Origin: Bifidobacterium asteroides
GTDB taxonomy: Bacteria; Actinomycetota; Actinomycetes; Actinomycetales; Bifidobacteriaceae
Length of the DNA stretch: 64,000 nucleotides
Direction: 5' to 3'
Assembly: GCF_003202755.1 (NCBI RefSeq)
Contig: NZ_QGLK01000004.1
Location: forward strand, 124,001 to 188,000
Shown: piece after piece, positions 8,397-17,800 of the stretch
How positions within the stretch are numbered: position 1 is the first letter of the stretch
How the letters are laid out: each line of letters begins with the position of its first letter
The notes under the pieces: model-generated
Database searches by the model: none
Seen by the model: the letters and a program-made list of their open reading frames with translations, nothing else
What the model was told of the DNA's origin: nothing
Made by a program: the position numbers and the translations under genes

Positions 8397-10491
8397 TCAT
8401 CTGCCGCAGCTCCTTCTTCAGATCCTTGATCTCATCGCGCAAACGGGCCGCGAGCTCGAACTGCAGCTGTTGCGCAGCCGTGTGCATCTGGTCGCTTAAC
8501 TGACGGATCAGGTCAGCAAGGTCCTGCGCCGGCAGACCAGCCTGGAGGATCTCCTGATGCCGCTTGTCGGCCTCCTCCTTGTCGTAGAGAGGCACGCCCA
8601 GATGGGAATTGCCGGCCTTGTTGGCGTTGCGGTAGCCGCCCGCCAACAGGGTCTGGGTATCCACATCCTCCTTGGCTAGCATGTCGTTGACGTCGCTGAT
8701 CTTCTTGATCAACGGCTTGGGATCCACGCCGTGCTCCTTGTTGTAGGCGATCTGCTTGGCTCGGCGACGGTTGGTCTCGCTGATGGCTTTGTTCATGGAG
8801 TCAGTGACCTCGTCGGCGTACATGATGACCTTGCCGGACACATTTCTGGCGGCACGGCCGATGGTCTGGATCAGTGAGCGGTAGGAACGCAGGAAGCCCT
8901 CCTTGTCCGCATCCAGAATGGCCACCAGGGAGACCTCGGGCAGGTCTAGCCCCTCACGCAAGAGGTTGATGCCCACGATGACGTCGATCTTGCCCTCGCG
9001 CAGTTCGCGTAGGAGTTCCACCCTCCTCAGGGTGTCTACGTCAGAGTGCAGGTATTCCACCTTGATGTCGCGCTCAAGCAGATAGTCGGTCAGGTCCTCG
9101 GCCATCTTCTTGGTCAGCGTGGTCACCAAGACCCGCTCATGACGATCCACCCGGGTCTTGATCTCGTCCAGAAGGTCGTCCACCTGGCCCTTGACATGCC
9201 TTACCTCCACCTCGGGATCCAGCAGACCGGTGGGCCGTATGACCTGCTCTACTACCCCGTCAGACAGGCCCATCTCATAGTCGCCCGGTGTTGCTGACAA
9301 GTAGACGGTCTGGCCCACCTTGTCCAGAAACTCGGGCCACTTCAGCGGACGGTTGTCCATAGCCGAGGGCAGACGGAAGCCGTGCTCCACCAGGGTCCGC
9401 TTGCGGCTGGCATCCCCCTCATACATGGCTCCGATCTGGGGGACGGTCACATGGGACTCATCAATGACCAGCAGGAAGTCGTCAGGAAAGAAGTCCAGCA
9501 GGGTGTGGGGCGGTGTCCCAGGTTCGCGCCCGTCGAAGTGACGGGAGTAGTTCTCCACTCCGGAGCAAGTGCCGATCTGGGTGAGCATCTCCAGATCGTA
9601 GGTGGTGCGCATGGTCAGCCTCTGGGCCTCCAGCTCCTTGCCCTGCTTGCGTAGCTGGCCCACACGCCAGTCCAGCTCCTCCTTGATGGTCTTCAGGGCG
9701 CGCTCCATCCGCTCGGGACCGGCCACATAGTGGGATGCGGGGAAGATGTGCACTGAGGTCTCATGGGCAATCTCGTCCCCGGTCAGCGGGTGCAGAGTGG
9801 AGATGCGATCGATCTCGTCACCAAAGAATTCGATGCGGACGGCCAGCTCCTCATAGACGGGGATGATCTCGACCGTGTCGCCGCGCACGCGGAAGGTACC
9901 TCGGGTGAAGGCGATGTCGTTGCGCTTGTACTGCATGTCCACGAACTTGCGCAGTAGGTCATCCCGGTTGATCCGGTCCCCCTCGTGCAGGAAGAGCATG
10001 CGTCCGGCATACTCCTCGGGCGTGCCCAAGCCGTAGATGCAGGAGACGGTAGCCACCACCACGCAGTCGCGCCTGGTCAGCAGGTTGGCCGTGGCGGCGT
10101 GCCGGAGCCGCTCCACGTCGTCGTTGATGTTCGAGTCCTTCTCGATATAGGTATCCGTCTGGGGGATGTAGGCCTCAGGCTGGTAGTAGTCGTAATAGGA
10201 AACGAAATAGGAGACCGCATTGTCGGGCATGAGCTCCCTGAACTCGGCGCAGAGCTGGGCTGCCAGGGTCTTGTTGGGCTCCAGAATCAGAGTGGGCCGC
10301 TGCAGACGCTCGATTAGCCAGGCTGTGGTCGCGGTCTTGCCGGTGCCGGTGGCGCCCATGAGCACCACATCGTTCTCGCCATTCTCGATCCGCGTAGCCA
10401 GCTCCTCAATGGCCTCTGGCTGGTCGCCGGAGGGCTTGTAGGGAGACTTGACCACGAAGGGCTTATTGGTCCGCTCAATGTTGAACCCCAT
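8380..10491 (-). CDS. uvrB: Excinuclease ABC subunit B
   Basis: A 703-residue damage-verification helicase of nucleotide excision repair, working with UvrA and UvrC. Seen in order: Walker A GATGTGKT near residue 45, the beta-hairpin region [12 protein letters not shown] near 100-110, DESHVT, helicase motifs ([29 protein letters not shown]) and a C-terminal UVR helix pair ending [15 protein letters not shown]. Length is standard. It follows coaE by 37 nt, but a perfect LexA box and a -10-like TATAAA lie inside the 3' end of coaE about 80-115 nt upstream, so it is probably SOS-induced from its own promoter. The order rpsA-coaE-uvrB is an actinobacterial pattern. Confidence 0.98.
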   Translation of the reverse strand: MGFNIERTNKPFVVKSPYKPSGDQPEAIEELATRIENGENDVVLMGATGTGKTATTAWLIERLQRPTLILEPNKTLAAQLCAEFRELMPDNAVSYFVSYYDYYQPEAYIPQTDTYIEKDSNINDDVERLRHAATANLLTRRDCVVVATVSCIYGLGTPEEYAGRMLFLHEGDRINRDDLLRKFVDMQYKRNDIAFTRGTFRVRGDTVEIIPVYEELAVRIEFFGDEIDRISTLHPLTGDEIAHETSVHIFPASHYVAGPERMERALKTIKEELDWRVGQLRKQGKELEAQRLTMRTTYDLEMLTQIGTCSGVENYSRHFDGREPGTPPHTLLDFFPDDFLLVIDESHVTVPQIGAMYEGDASRKRTLVEHGFRLPSAMDNRPLKWPEFLDKVGQTVYLSATPGDYEMGLSDGVVEQVIRPTGLLDPEVEVRHVKGQVDDLLDEIKTRVDRHERVLVTTLTKKMAEDLTDYLLERDIKVEYLHSDVDTLRRVELLRELREGKIDVIVGINLLREGLDLPEVSLVAILDADKEGFLRSYRSLIQTIGRAARNVSGKVIMYADEVTDSMNKAISETNRRRAKQIAYNKEHGVDPKPLIKKISDVNDMLAKEDVDTQTLLAGGYRNANKAGNSHLGVPLYDKEEADKRHQEILQAGLPAQDLADLIRQLSDQMHTAAQQLQFELAARLRDEIKDLKKELRQMTEAKK

Positions 10492-10528
10492 GAAACTCCC
10501 TTCCAGGATGCGTCATTCGCCAAGGCCG

Positions 10529-11161
10529 TCAGTCACGGTGCGAGGATCCCTTGGCCAAGGCCTTCAATTCTTTATATATTCTATCAACAGACTCGAACAT
10601 TTGTTCGATAGGCTGGGACCCGTTCACCAGCAGATCGGCCTGAGCGCGTCGCGCACTGCTGTTGGTCTGAGAGCCGATGCGCTCAACAGCCTGACTCGTG
10701 GTCATATGCCGCTGATTCACCATGCGCGCAATCCTCACCTGGCTGGGGGCCTCTACCAGCAGAACCTTGTTGAAATGAAAAGGAATGGCAGAGCGCACCT
10801 CGGTCAGCAAAGGCACCTCATGGACCACCACCTCGGAACCTTCCAGCCAGGGCTGCTCGGCCTTGGCGGCCAGGTCATAGACCAGCGGATGAATGATCTC
10901 GTCCAGGTCCTTGCGGTCCCAGTCAGCCGTCGGCCCTCCGAAGACCCGTGCAGCCAGGGCTGACCTGTCCACTCCCCCATGGCCGTCCCCGCAGTCTGCT
11001 CCGAATCGCTCCAGGACCGGCCCGACACCAGGTCCGCCCGGAGCGATGACCTCATGGGAGAGCCTGTCGTAGTCGATGACCCTGGCCCCGTCCTGAGCCA
11101 GCCGAGCCGCCACCGTGCTCTTGCCGGCCGCTATCCCACCGGTCAATCCCACACGTATCAT
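10529..11161 (-). CDS. coaE: Dephospho-CoA kinase
   Basis: A 210-residue kinase for the last step of coenzyme A synthesis, phosphorylating dephospho-CoA. Marks are the P-loop GLTGGIAAGKST at residues 5-16, DYDRLSHEV, and EVPLLTE in the middle. The frame is open to 11233, but MIRVGLTGG at 11161 follows GGGAGGTCGGG and is the canonical N-terminus. The gene lies 86 nt downstream of rpsA, beyond a terminator-like hairpin, and just upstream of uvrB. Its last codons contain the promoter and LexA box of uvrB, so this stretch carries both code and control. Confidence 0.95.
   Translation of the reverse strand: MIRVGLTGGIAAGKSTVAARLAQDGARVIDYDRLSHEVIAPGGPGVGPVLERFGADCGDGHGGVDRSALAARVFGGPTADWDRKDLDEIIHPLVYDLAAKAEQPWLEGSEVVVHEVPLLTEVRSAIPFHFNKVLLVEAPSQVRIARMVNQRHMTTSQAVERIGSQTNSSARRAQADLLVNGSQPIEQMFESVDRIYKELKALAKGSSHRD
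10571..10576 (-). promoter_or_regulatory. Candidate -10 element of the uvrB promoter
   Basis: Minus-strand TATAAA in an AT-rich island within coaE, 17 nt downstream of a -35 position that falls inside the LexA box. Confidence 0.45.
10593..10608. promoter_or_regulatory. LexA box (SOS operator) for uvrB, inside coaE
   Basis: TCGAACATTTGTTCGA matches the actinobacterial and Bacillus-type SOS consensus CGAAC-N4-GTTCG with no mismatch. It lies in the coding 3' part of coaE, about 100 nt upstream of uvrB. The same 16-mer occurs upstream of umuD at 18971. Confidence 0.85.
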
Positions 11162-11198
11162 CCCGACCTCCCACATATACCTTATGGCGGCAGATACA

Positions 11199-11234
11199 AA
11201 TGGAGGGGCCCGACCGAGGCCGGACCCCTCCATT
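11199..11234 (-). terminator. Terminator-like hairpin after rpsA
   Basis: AATGGAGGGG and CCCCTCCATT form a perfect 10-bp stem around a 16-nt loop just after the rpsA stop. On the minus strand it is followed by TTTGTATC, a weak T-run. It may weaken read-through from rpsA into coaE. Confidence 0.65.
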
Positions 11235-11247
11235 CACTACTTAATGC

Positions 11248-12753
11248 TCACTTCTTTTCCTTGAGCAGCTGCTCGCGCAGGGCGGCCAGCTGGTCGTCGG
11301 AGGCCAAGGTGCCCTCGGAGCTGGACTCCGAGCTGTAGTTGGTAGTCTCCTCGGAGCTCTGACGGTGGGAGTGAGAACCGGCGGCAGGCGCCTGGGAGGA
11401 CCGGCTGTCCTCGGCGGCCGAAGCCTCGGCGTTCTCCAGCTCCTTGGCCACGAAGGCCTTGTGCTGCTCCCAGAGGTCGTGGGCAGCCGCATACTGGGAC
11501 TCCCACTCCTCCCGCTGCTTCTCGTAGCCGGCGATCCACTCGTTGGTCTCGGGGTCGAAGCCCTCGGGGTACTTGTAGTTGCCGTCCTCGTCGTACTCGG
11601 CAGGCATGCCGTAGATGGCCGGATCGAAGTCCTCGGAGGTCGGATCGACGGAGTCATCGGCCTGCTTGAGGGACAGGGAGATACGGCGGCGATCCAGGTC
11701 GACGTCGATGACCTTGACGAAGATCTCCTCGCCCTGCTTGACGACGGTCTCGGGGTTCTCCACGTGGCGGTTGGCCAGCTCGGAGATGTGGACCAGGCCC
11801 TCGATACCGTCCTCGACGGAGACGAAGACGCCGAACTGCACAATCTTGGTGACCTTGCCCTTGACGATCTGTCCGGGCACATGGGTCCGGGCAAAGCGCT
11901 GCCAAGGATCTTCCTGGGTGGCCTTGAGGGACAGCGAGATGCGCTCGCGGTCCATATCGACATCCAGCACCTCGACGGTGACCTTGTCGCCCACCTTGAC
12001 AACTTCACTGGGGTGATCGATGTGCTTCCAGGAGAGCTCGGAGACGTGGATCAGGCCGTCCACACCGCCCAGGTCGACGAAGGCGCCGAAGTTGACGATG
12101 GAGCTGACCGTGCCCTCGCGGATCTGGCCCTTCTTGAGCTGGGCCATGAAGGTCTCGCGCACCTCGGACTGGGTCTCCTCCAGGTACTGGCGGCGGGAGA
12201 GGACCACGTTGTTGCGGTTCTTGTCCAGCTCCAGGATCTTGGCCTTGATCTTCTGCCCGATGTAGGGAGACAGGTCGCGCACGCGACGCATCTCGACCAG
12301 GGATGCGGGCAGGAAGCCACGCAGGCCGATGTCGACGATGAGTCCGCCCTTGACGGCCTCGATGACGGTGCCCTCGACGACCCCGTCAGCCTCCTTGATC
12401 TTCTCGATGTCGCCCCAGGCACGCTCGTACTGAGCACGCTTCTTGGACAGGATCAGACGACCTTCCTTGTCCTCCTTGGTGACGACCAGAGCCTCGATGG
12501 TGTCACCGACCTGGACCACGTCGTCGGGATCGACATCCTTCTTGATGGAAAGCTCGCGGGAGGGAATCACACCCTCGGTCTTGTAGCCGATGTCCAGCAG
12601 AACCTCGTCATGGTCGATCTTAACGACCGTCCCCTCGACCAGATCCCCATCGTCGAAGTTCTTGATGGTGGAATCGACTGCCTTGATGAAGTCTTCCTCG
12701 GATCCGATGTCATTGACCGCGACCTGGGGGACTTCCTTCTTGTTCTCTGCCAT
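11248..12753 (-). CDS. rpsA: 30S ribosomal protein S1
   Basis: A 501-residue S1 protein, which binds mRNA and helps it onto the 30S subunit. Four S1/OB repeats can be followed (about residues 35-105, 120-190, 205-277 and 292-363), the third containing VDGLIHVSELSWKHIDHPSEVV and the fourth IEGLVHISELANRHVENPETVV. A long acidic, Ser-rich and charged C-terminal tail follows. Four repeats are usual in actinobacteria, against six in E. coli. The ATG start begins MAENKKEVPQVAVND. An AT-rich leader upstream (12754-12856) probably holds a strong promoter. coaE and uvrB lie downstream. Confidence 0.97.
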   Translation of the reverse strand: MAENKKEVPQVAVNDIGSEEDFIKAVDSTIKNFDDGDLVEGTVVKIDHDEVLLDIGYKTEGVIPSRELSIKKDVDPDDVVQVGDTIEALVVTKEDKEGRLILSKKRAQYERAWGDIEKIKEADGVVEGTVIEAVKGGLIVDIGLRGFLPASLVEMRRVRDLSPYIGQKIKAKILELDKNRNNVVLSRRQYLEETQSEVRETFMAQLKKGQIREGTVSSIVNFGAFVDLGGVDGLIHVSELSWKHIDHPSEVVKVGDKVTVEVLDVDMDRERISLSLKATQEDPWQRFARTHVPGQIVKGKVTKIVQFGVFVSVEDGIEGLVHISELANRHVENPETVVKQGEEIFVKVIDVDLDRRRISLSLKQADDSVDPTSEDFDPAIYGMPAEYDEDGNYKYPEGFDPETNEWIAGYEKQREEWESQYAAAHDLWEQHKAFVAKELENAEASAAEDSRSSQAPAAGSHSHRQSSEETTNYSSESSSEGTLASDDQLAALREQLLKEKK

Positions 12754-12856
12754 TAATTAAATTGTTTCTTGTATAGTTGGTGGATATTTTTACCGTATTG
12801 AGTTATGCGTTCCCGCCGGCGGGCGCGAACATTCCCTATGATAGGAGACACCACGG

Positions 12857-13777
12857 TCATTGTCGCCGGGGAGCCTCGGGCGTGTCGCAGGCAGGGATTA
12901 CTGCGGCTCGCTCAGCGGATTCGACCACATTGACCAGAAGCATGGCCCGGGTCATGGGTCCCACGCCGCCGGGATTAGGTGTATAGGCGGCTGCAGACAG
13001 TTTGGCTGACGGATCGATATCGCCCTTGATCCGCCAGCGCCCCTCCTGCTGATCCCAGATCCGGGAAACGCCTACATCAACCAGAACAGCACCTTGGCGA
13101 ACCTGGTCTGGGCCAACCAGCCCGGCTCGGCCCACGGCCGCGATAATCACATCAGCCCTGCGCAGATGGGCATCAACGTCCCTGGTACGGGTATGACAGA
13201 GGGTCACGGTAGCATCCACCCCGCGGTTGGTCAGAAGCAACCCGATGGTGCGGCCCACGGTCAATCCTCGGCCCAGCACGCAGACATCCTTGCCGGCCAG
13301 GTCAATCCCGTAATGGTCCAGCAGGTACAGGATCCCCCTTGGGGTGCAGGGCAGGGGGGTCCGTACCTGGCCGTCGGTATGCAGGACCAGCTGGCCCAGG
13401 TTGTAGGGATGCATGCCGTCGGCGTCCTTGGCCGGATCGATGCGATCGATGATCTCAGTAGGATCCACGCCATCGGGCAGGGGCAGCTGGACGATGTAGC
13501 CGGTGCAGTCAGGATCCTGGTTGAGCTGATCTACTGCAGCAAGAATCCGCTCCTTGCCGGCATCGGCAGGCAAATCCACACGGATGGACCGGATGCCTAC
13601 CTGGCTGCAGTCCCGGTGCTTGCCCTCTACATACTTGAGCGAACCGGGGTCATCCCCCACCAGAATGGTCCCCAGGCCAGGAGTGCGTCCCATGGCCGTC
13701 AGCCTCGCCACACGAGCGCGCAGGTCCTCCTTGAGTTCCGCAGCCGCCGCTTTTCCGTCCAGTTTCACTGCAGTCAA
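12857..13777 (-). CDS. folD: Methylenetetrahydrofolate dehydrogenase/cyclohydrolase
   Basis: A 306-residue bifunctional one-carbon enzyme that interconverts 5,10-methylene-, methenyl- and 10-formyl-tetrahydrofolate with NADP. Family marks: [22 protein letters not shown] with the catalytic Lys near residue 60, [34 protein letters not shown], and the C-terminal [13 protein letters not shown] and [13 protein letters not shown]. The open frame runs far upstream to 14833, but that part is antisense to the ABC gene. A TTG codon at 13777 with GGAGAT a few bases upstream gives a normal N-terminus ([12 protein letters not shown]); GTG at 13768 is an alternative. It is divergent from the metal ABC operon. 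Confidence 0.95.
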   Translation of the reverse strand: MTAVKLDGKAAAAELKEDLRARVARLTAMGRTPGLGTILVGDDPGSLKYVEGKHRDCSQVGIRSIRVDLPADAGKERILAAVDQLNQDPDCTGYIVQLPLPDGVDPTEIIDRIDPAKDADGMHPYNLGQLVLHTDGQVRTPLPCTPRGILYLLDHYGIDLAGKDVCVLGRGLTVGRTIGLLLTNRGVDATVTLCHTRTRDVDAHLRRADVIIAAVGRAGLVGPDQVRQGAVLVDVGVSRIWDQQEGRWRIKGDIDPSAKLSAAAYTPNPGGVGPMTRAMLLVNVVESAERAAVIPACDTPEAPRRQ

Positions 13778-13924
13778 TACATCTCCATCATCCAAGCGGG
13801 CACAAACCCTTGTCGAAGTCGTCTGAGCCAGACTAGCGCAGATTCCTCCCCGACTGGAACCACCGTCCAGGAGCCGGTACGGGAGGACTTGGCTGATCAG
13901 GTTGCGCGCTGTCCCATCCCCAGC

Positions 13925-13943
13925 GATAATGAGAATCATGCTC
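13925..13943. promoter_or_regulatory. Fur/Zur-type operator candidate before the metal ABC operon
   Basis: GATAATGAGAATCATGCTC matches 16 of 19 positions of the classic Fur box GATAATGATAATCATTATC and keeps the ATGA-N3-TCAT core. It sits about 70 nt upstream of the metal ABC ATPase gene, in the divergent region with folD. Which metal it answers to cannot be read from the box. Confidence 0.6.
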
Positions 13944-14008
13944 AATAAGAGCAGGATTGCCGTTTTGAATCCTTGGTTGTATTGCGGATCCCTGCCGGAA
14001 AGGACGTC

Positions 14009-14884
14009 ATGGATACGGACACGGATAGAACATCCACGCAGGCCTGCATCGTCTTTGACCATGCCGCCATCCGCCGATCCGGGCGGCTGATCTGGTCGGA
14101 GGGAACTTTCGCCATTCCATCGGGGACCGTGACCGCCATTGTGGGCACCAACGGAACTGGCAAGACCAGCATGATGCAGGCCGAGCTGGGTCTGCTCCCC
14201 CTGGATGCCGGCAGTCTGCAGGTCCTGGGGCAGCCGGCCGGCCAGGCCAACGACCGCATCGGCTACGTACCCCAGAGCTACACCTCGGATATCGACTCCA
14301 ACCTTACGGCCGAGCAATCCGTTCTGCTGGGGCTGACCGGCACCCGGTTCGGCATTCACCCCGTCACCAGGCAGGACCGCGAGCGCGCTAGAAAGGCCAT
14401 GTGCTTCGTCGGCGTGGAGGATAGGGCCCACCTGCGCCTCTCCCAGCTCTCCGGCGGCCTGCGCCAGCGGGTGGCCATCGCCCAGGCCCTGGTCTGTGAT
14501 CCTGATCTGCTCATGCTTGATGAGCCCTTGGCCAATCTGGACCTGGCCGGTCAACGCGCCACCGTCCATCTGCTGGCACAGCTCAACAGCCGTCTGGGCA
14601 TGACCATCCAGGTGGTGGCCCATGATCTGAACATGCTGCTGCCTGTACTGACCGGGGCAGTCTACCTGCTGGATGGGCACCCCCACTACGCCCGCATGGA
14701 CGACGTGCTGGACTCGAACCTGCTCACCCACCTCTACGGCACCAAGGTGGAGGTGGTCACCACTCCCCAGGGGGACATATTCGTGGCCCCCGACATGGAT
14801 GAGCCGATCGGACCCGTCCACAATCGCTATCAACCCAGCCAGGTGGCCCGCCTACACGGGACGGACCGGGAAAGGACCTCATGA
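14009..14884 (+). CDS. Metal ABC transporter, ATP-binding protein
   Basis: A 291-residue ATPase of the ABC-type Zn/Mn importer family (ZnuC/MntA/AdcC-like). Walker A is GTNGTGKTS near residue 40, the Q-loop is GYVPQSY, the signature is LSGGLRQRV, Walker B is [15 protein letters not shown], and the switch His lies in VVAHDLN. The ATG at 14009 with AAGGACGTC is preferred over an earlier in-frame ATG. Its stop overlaps the start of the permease gene (ATGA). A Fur-type box lies upstream. No substrate-binding protein gene is adjacent, so the operon depends on one elsewhere. Confidence 0.9.
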   Translation: MDTDTDRTSTQACIVFDHAAIRRSGRLIWSEGTFAIPSGTVTAIVGTNGTGKTSMMQAELGLLPLDAGSLQVLGQPAGQANDRIGYVPQSYTSDIDSNLTAEQSVLLGLTGTRFGIHPVTRQDRERARKAMCFVGVEDRAHLRLSQLSGGLRQRVAIAQALVCDPDLLMLDEPLANLDLAGQRATVHLLAQLNSRLGMTIQVVAHDLNMLLPVLTGAVYLLDGHPHYARMDDVLDSNLLTHLYGTKVEVVTTPQGDIFVAPDMDEPIGPVHNRYQPSQVARLHGTDRERTS

Positions 14885-15708
14885 CCACACCAGTCTTCGA
14901 CTCCCATTGGATAGAGATCCTCGCCGCCCCCTTCATGCACAACGCCATGGTTGCTGGACTGTGCATCGCCGTGGCCGCCGGAGCCATGGGCTACTTCACC
15001 ATCGCCAGGCACTCAACCTTCGCCGCCCATGCCCTGGCCCACATCGGTCTGCCTGGCGCCACGGGGGCCGTTTTGCTGGGGCTGCCGGTCTCTGCCGGCA
15101 TGGGCCTGTTCGCCCTGGGTGGGGCGCTGGTCATCGGAGCCCTGGGCAAACGGGCTTCCCAGCGGGAGATCGCCACGGGCACGGTCCTGGCCTTCGCCAC
15201 CGGTCTGGGACTCTTCTTCGCCAGGATGTCCAGCTCGGCCTCCCAGCAGATGCAGGCCATCCTCTTCGGATCCATCCTAACCATCACCCGAGGGCAGGTC
15301 ATCGGCTTCCTGATCTTCGATGCAATCCTGCTGATCCTGCTGGCCCTGATCTACCGGCCCCTGCTCTTCAGCTCTCTTGATGAGCAAGTGGCCCAGGCCC
15401 GCGGCGTGCCCGTCGGGCTGATGAACCTGACCTTCATGGCCATCATGGCCGGGGTCATCACCATCGCCGTCCCTGCAGTGGGGACCCTGCTCATCTTCGC
15501 CCTGGTCGTCACCCCGGCGGCCACGGCCAACATCCTGGTGGCCTCTCCCCTGCGGGCCATGCTCCTGTCAGGACTGATCTGCCTGGCTTCCATCTGGGGA
15601 GGCCTGGTGATTTCGGCCATGGTACCGGCCCCTCCAAGCTTCATCATCGTAACCCTGTCCACCCTCTTCTGGGCGCTGGCCAAGGGATGGGCGGCCCTGC
15701 GCGCCTGA
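14881..15708 (+). CDS. Metal ABC transporter, permease (ABC-3 family)
   Basis: A 275-residue integral membrane permease of the ZnuB/MntB/AdcB family with about eight helices. Typical parts are IARHSTFAAHALAHIGLPGATGAVLLG near the N-terminus, GSILTITRGQV in the middle, and VPAVGTLLIFALVVTPAATANIL near residue 200. It overlaps the ATPase gene by 4 nt and ends 6 nt before convergent ispF. With the Fur-type box upstream it most likely imports zinc or manganese. The metal cannot be decided from sequence alone. Confidence 0.92.
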   Translation: MTTPVFDSHWIEILAAPFMHNAMVAGLCIAVAAGAMGYFTIARHSTFAAHALAHIGLPGATGAVLLGLPVSAGMGLFALGGALVIGALGKRASQREIATGTVLAFATGLGLFFARMSSSASQQMQAILFGSILTITRGQVIGFLIFDAILLILLALIYRPLLFSSLDEQVAQARGVPVGLMNLTFMAIMAGVITIAVPAVGTLLIFALVVTPAATANILVASPLRAMLLSGLICLASIWGGLVISAMVPAPPSFIIVTLSTLFWALAKGWAALRA

Positions 15709-15714
15709 TGCCGG

Positions 15715-16194
15715 TCAGTCCACCAGGGCGGTGGCTATGACGGCAATGCCCTCGTCGTGACCAGTAAAACCCATGCCATCAGTGGTGGTAGCGGTCAGCC
15801 GAACCGGTGCCCCGACGGCCTGGCTCATGGCTTGCTGGGCCAGGTGACGGCGTGAGGAAATTCTGGGGCGCTGGCCGACTATGACCAGGGAGGCGTTAAG
15901 CAACCTGCGACCGTGCTCATGCAGGTAGTCCATGGTCTCCTCCAGCATGGCCGCCCCGTGCATGCCCGCCCCGGGAGCCTGTGCTCCCAGGCCGAATAAA
16001 GTGCCGATATCGCCCAGGTCGGCAGCTGACAAGATGGCATCAATCAGGGCATGGGCAGCCGCATCGCCGTCAGAATCACCCAGCAGGCCGGGGGTTCCGT
16101 CATTCCAGAACAGACATGCCAGCCAGAGGGGGCGCCCGCCAGTCGGGTCGAATCGATGGGCGTCAAAGCCCAGTCCGACGCTTGGATGACCCAT
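15715..16194 (-). CDS. ispF: 2-C-methyl-D-erythritol 2,4-cyclodiphosphate synthase
   Basis: A 159-residue enzyme of the MEP isoprenoid pathway that releases CMP to form the cyclic diphosphate. Metal ligands are in GFDAHRF (Asp and His, residues 10-14) and in GDSDGDAAAHALIDAI (His). The C-terminal TTTDGMGFTGHDEGIAVIA is the substrate-binding end. It follows carD by 14 nt on the same strand. In mycobacteria and streptomycetes ispD lies between carD and ispF; here ispD is missing from the interval and must be elsewhere. Confidence 0.95.
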   Translation of the reverse strand: MGHPSVGLGFDAHRFDPTGGRPLWLACLFWNDGTPGLLGDSDGDAAAHALIDAILSAADLGDIGTLFGLGAQAPGAGMHGAAMLEETMDYLHEHGRRLLNASLVIVGQRPRISSRRHLAQQAMSQAVGAPVRLTATTTDGMGFTGHDEGIAVIATALVD

Positions 16195-16208
16195 GACCGG
16201 CTCCGGCC

Positions 16209-16829
16209 TCAGCGCTTGGCCTTGGTCTTACCCTTGCCCTTGTTCTTGGCAGCCTCCTGGGCCACCCGTGCCAGGGTCTTGGAAGCCGGCTCCTTGGGGG
16301 ACTTGGTATGGTGCTTGTCGTCACCGGGCATGGGGTCTGCATAGCCCAGGTTGACGTCCAGCAGGCGCTGGGCCTCGTCCTCGTCCAGCTTCTCGGACAG
16401 GGCGATCTCGGAGGTCAGGATCTTGCGGGCCTTGATCAGCATCCGCTTCTCGCCCGCCGACAGCCCGTGCTCGTCCACGTCGCGCTGGGAAAGGTCACGC
16501 ACCACCTCGGCGATCTTGTTGACCTCGCCGGTGGCGATCTTCTCCACGTTCAGCTTGTAGCGGCGGGACCAGTTCATCTCCTTCTCCTCGACCACCGGAG
16601 TGCGCAGGATCTCGAAGACCTTGGCCACCGCCTTGGCATCGACGATGTCCCTGACGCCCACCTTGGCTGCGTTCTCGACGGGGACGTTGATGACCAGCCC
16701 ATCAGAGGAGAGCACGGACAGCTGCAGGTACTTGCGGGTGACGCCCTTGACGGTCCGTTCGGTGATGGCGTCCACCCTGGCGGCCCCATGACGCGGATAG
16801 ACGACCATGTCACCGACCTTGTAACCCAT
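16209..16829 (-). CDS. carD: CarD family RNA polymerase-binding regulator
   Basis: A 206-residue global transcription factor that binds the RNA polymerase beta subunit and stabilises open complexes. The N-terminal RNAP-interacting domain is clear (MGYKVGDMVVYPRHGAARVD to LVINVPVENAAKVGVRDIV), followed by the helical DNA-binding domain with MNWSRRYKLNVEKI and a Lys-rich tail ending KGKGKTKAKR. The frame is open to 16928, but GGAGGACAT directly before the ATG at 16829 fixes the start. The tail is longer than in the mycobacterial protein. ispF lies downstream and a two-component system is divergent upstream. Confidence 0.96.
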   Translation of the reverse strand: MGYKVGDMVVYPRHGAARVDAITERTVKGVTRKYLQLSVLSSDGLVINVPVENAAKVGVRDIVDAKAVAKVFEILRTPVVEEKEMNWSRRYKLNVEKIATGEVNKIAEVVRDLSQRDVDEHGLSAGEKRMLIKARKILTSEIALSEKLDEDEAQRLLDVNLGYADPMPGDDKHHTKSPKEPASKTLARVAQEAAKNKGKGKTKAKR

Positions 16830-17053
16830 ATGTCCTCCAGAACGAGTCGATAAAATACCATATAATAATGTCATTGCGCATGGACTTGCCGACGGGGACT
16901 CGGAGACGACGCGATTCTCTGCGAGCACACTTCCCCTGGAGGCTCTGAAGACTATTCTGGAAGAAACGACGGTGGTGGAACGAATGCCGGCAAGGCTCCA
17001 CCCCGCATGACGAGCATCGTTTTGCGGATCAGTGATCGAAGACAGAGGTAGGC

Positions 17054-17791
17054 ATGATCAAAAACACAAGCCGCTACACTACACCCAGCACCATCCTGGT
17101 GGTTGAGGATGAACCCACCCTGGCCACCGCCATCGCCCAGCGCATCACCGCCGAAGGGTGGACGGCCCGGGTGGCCTCGGACGGTGCCAGCGCCGTGCAG
17201 GCCGCATCCCAGATCAAACCCGACCTGGTCATCATGGATATCATGCTGCCCGTCATGGACGGCTTGGAGGCCACCAAGCGGATCGTGGCCGAGCGGCCGG
17301 TGCCTGTGCTGATTCTGACCGCCCGGGACGACGAGGCCGACAAGGTGACCGGTCTGGGCGCCGGTGCCGACGACTACATGACCAAGCCCTTCTCCATGCG
17401 CGAGCTGATCGCCCGCTGCAAGGCCCTTCTACGCCGGGTGGAGCGAGCCAAAGTCATCGCCAAGAACTCCGAGAACGAAAAGGTGCTGGACTTCGGATCC
17501 CTGGTCATCGACCCGGCCCAGCGCATCGTGACCCTGCGCGGGGAGCAGATCCATCTGACCCCCACTGAATTCGACCTGCTGGCCACGCTGGCCCGTCGGC
17601 CCAAGTCTGTGCTCACCCGCGAGAAGCTGCTGGAGGAGGTCTGGGACTGGGTGGATGCCTCGGGCACCAGGACGGTGGATTCCCACGTCAAAGCCCTGCG
17701 CCACAAGCTGGGCTCGCAGATGATCCGCACCGTGCATGGAGTGGGATACGCCTTCGAGCCGCCCGAGGATCAGGAACAGGATCAGCGGTAA
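17054..17791 (+). CDS. OmpR-family response regulator (PhoP/RegX3-like)
   Basis: A 245-residue DNA-binding regulator. The receiver domain (about 13-130) has VVEDEP, the phospho-Asp in VIMDIMLPVMDG, LTARDDEADKV and MTKPFSMRELIAR. The C-terminal winged helix (about 145-235) shows LTPTEFDLLATLARRP and VDSHVKALRHKLG ending VHGVGYAFEPPE. The start has AGAGGTAGGC upstream. The kinase gene follows 9 nt later. The location beside carD and ispF is, as I recall, that of phoRP in Streptomyces, so a phosphate-responsive PhoP/RegX3 role is likely, though no phosphate genes are in the window. Confidence 0.9.
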   Translation: MIKNTSRYTTPSTILVVEDEPTLATAIAQRITAEGWTARVASDGASAVQAASQIKPDLVIMDIMLPVMDGLEATKRIVAERPVPVLILTARDDEADKVTGLGAGADDYMTKPFSMRELIARCKALLRRVERAKVIAKNSENEKVLDFGSLVIDPAQRIVTLRGEQIHLTPTEFDLLATLARRPKSVLTREKLLEEVWDWVDASGTRTVDSHVKALRHKLGSQMIRTVHGVGYAFEPPEDQEQDQR

Positions 17792-17800
17792 CGACCGCGG

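Noticed and set aside
12830-12856. CGAACATT element upstream of rpsA as a third LexA box
   Set aside because: Only one half-site is present; the GTTCG partner is missing.
12857-14833. folD frame extending to 658 codons
   Set aside because: The extra part is antisense to the metal ABC gene and matches nothing; TTG 13777 with GGAGAT gives a normal FolD.
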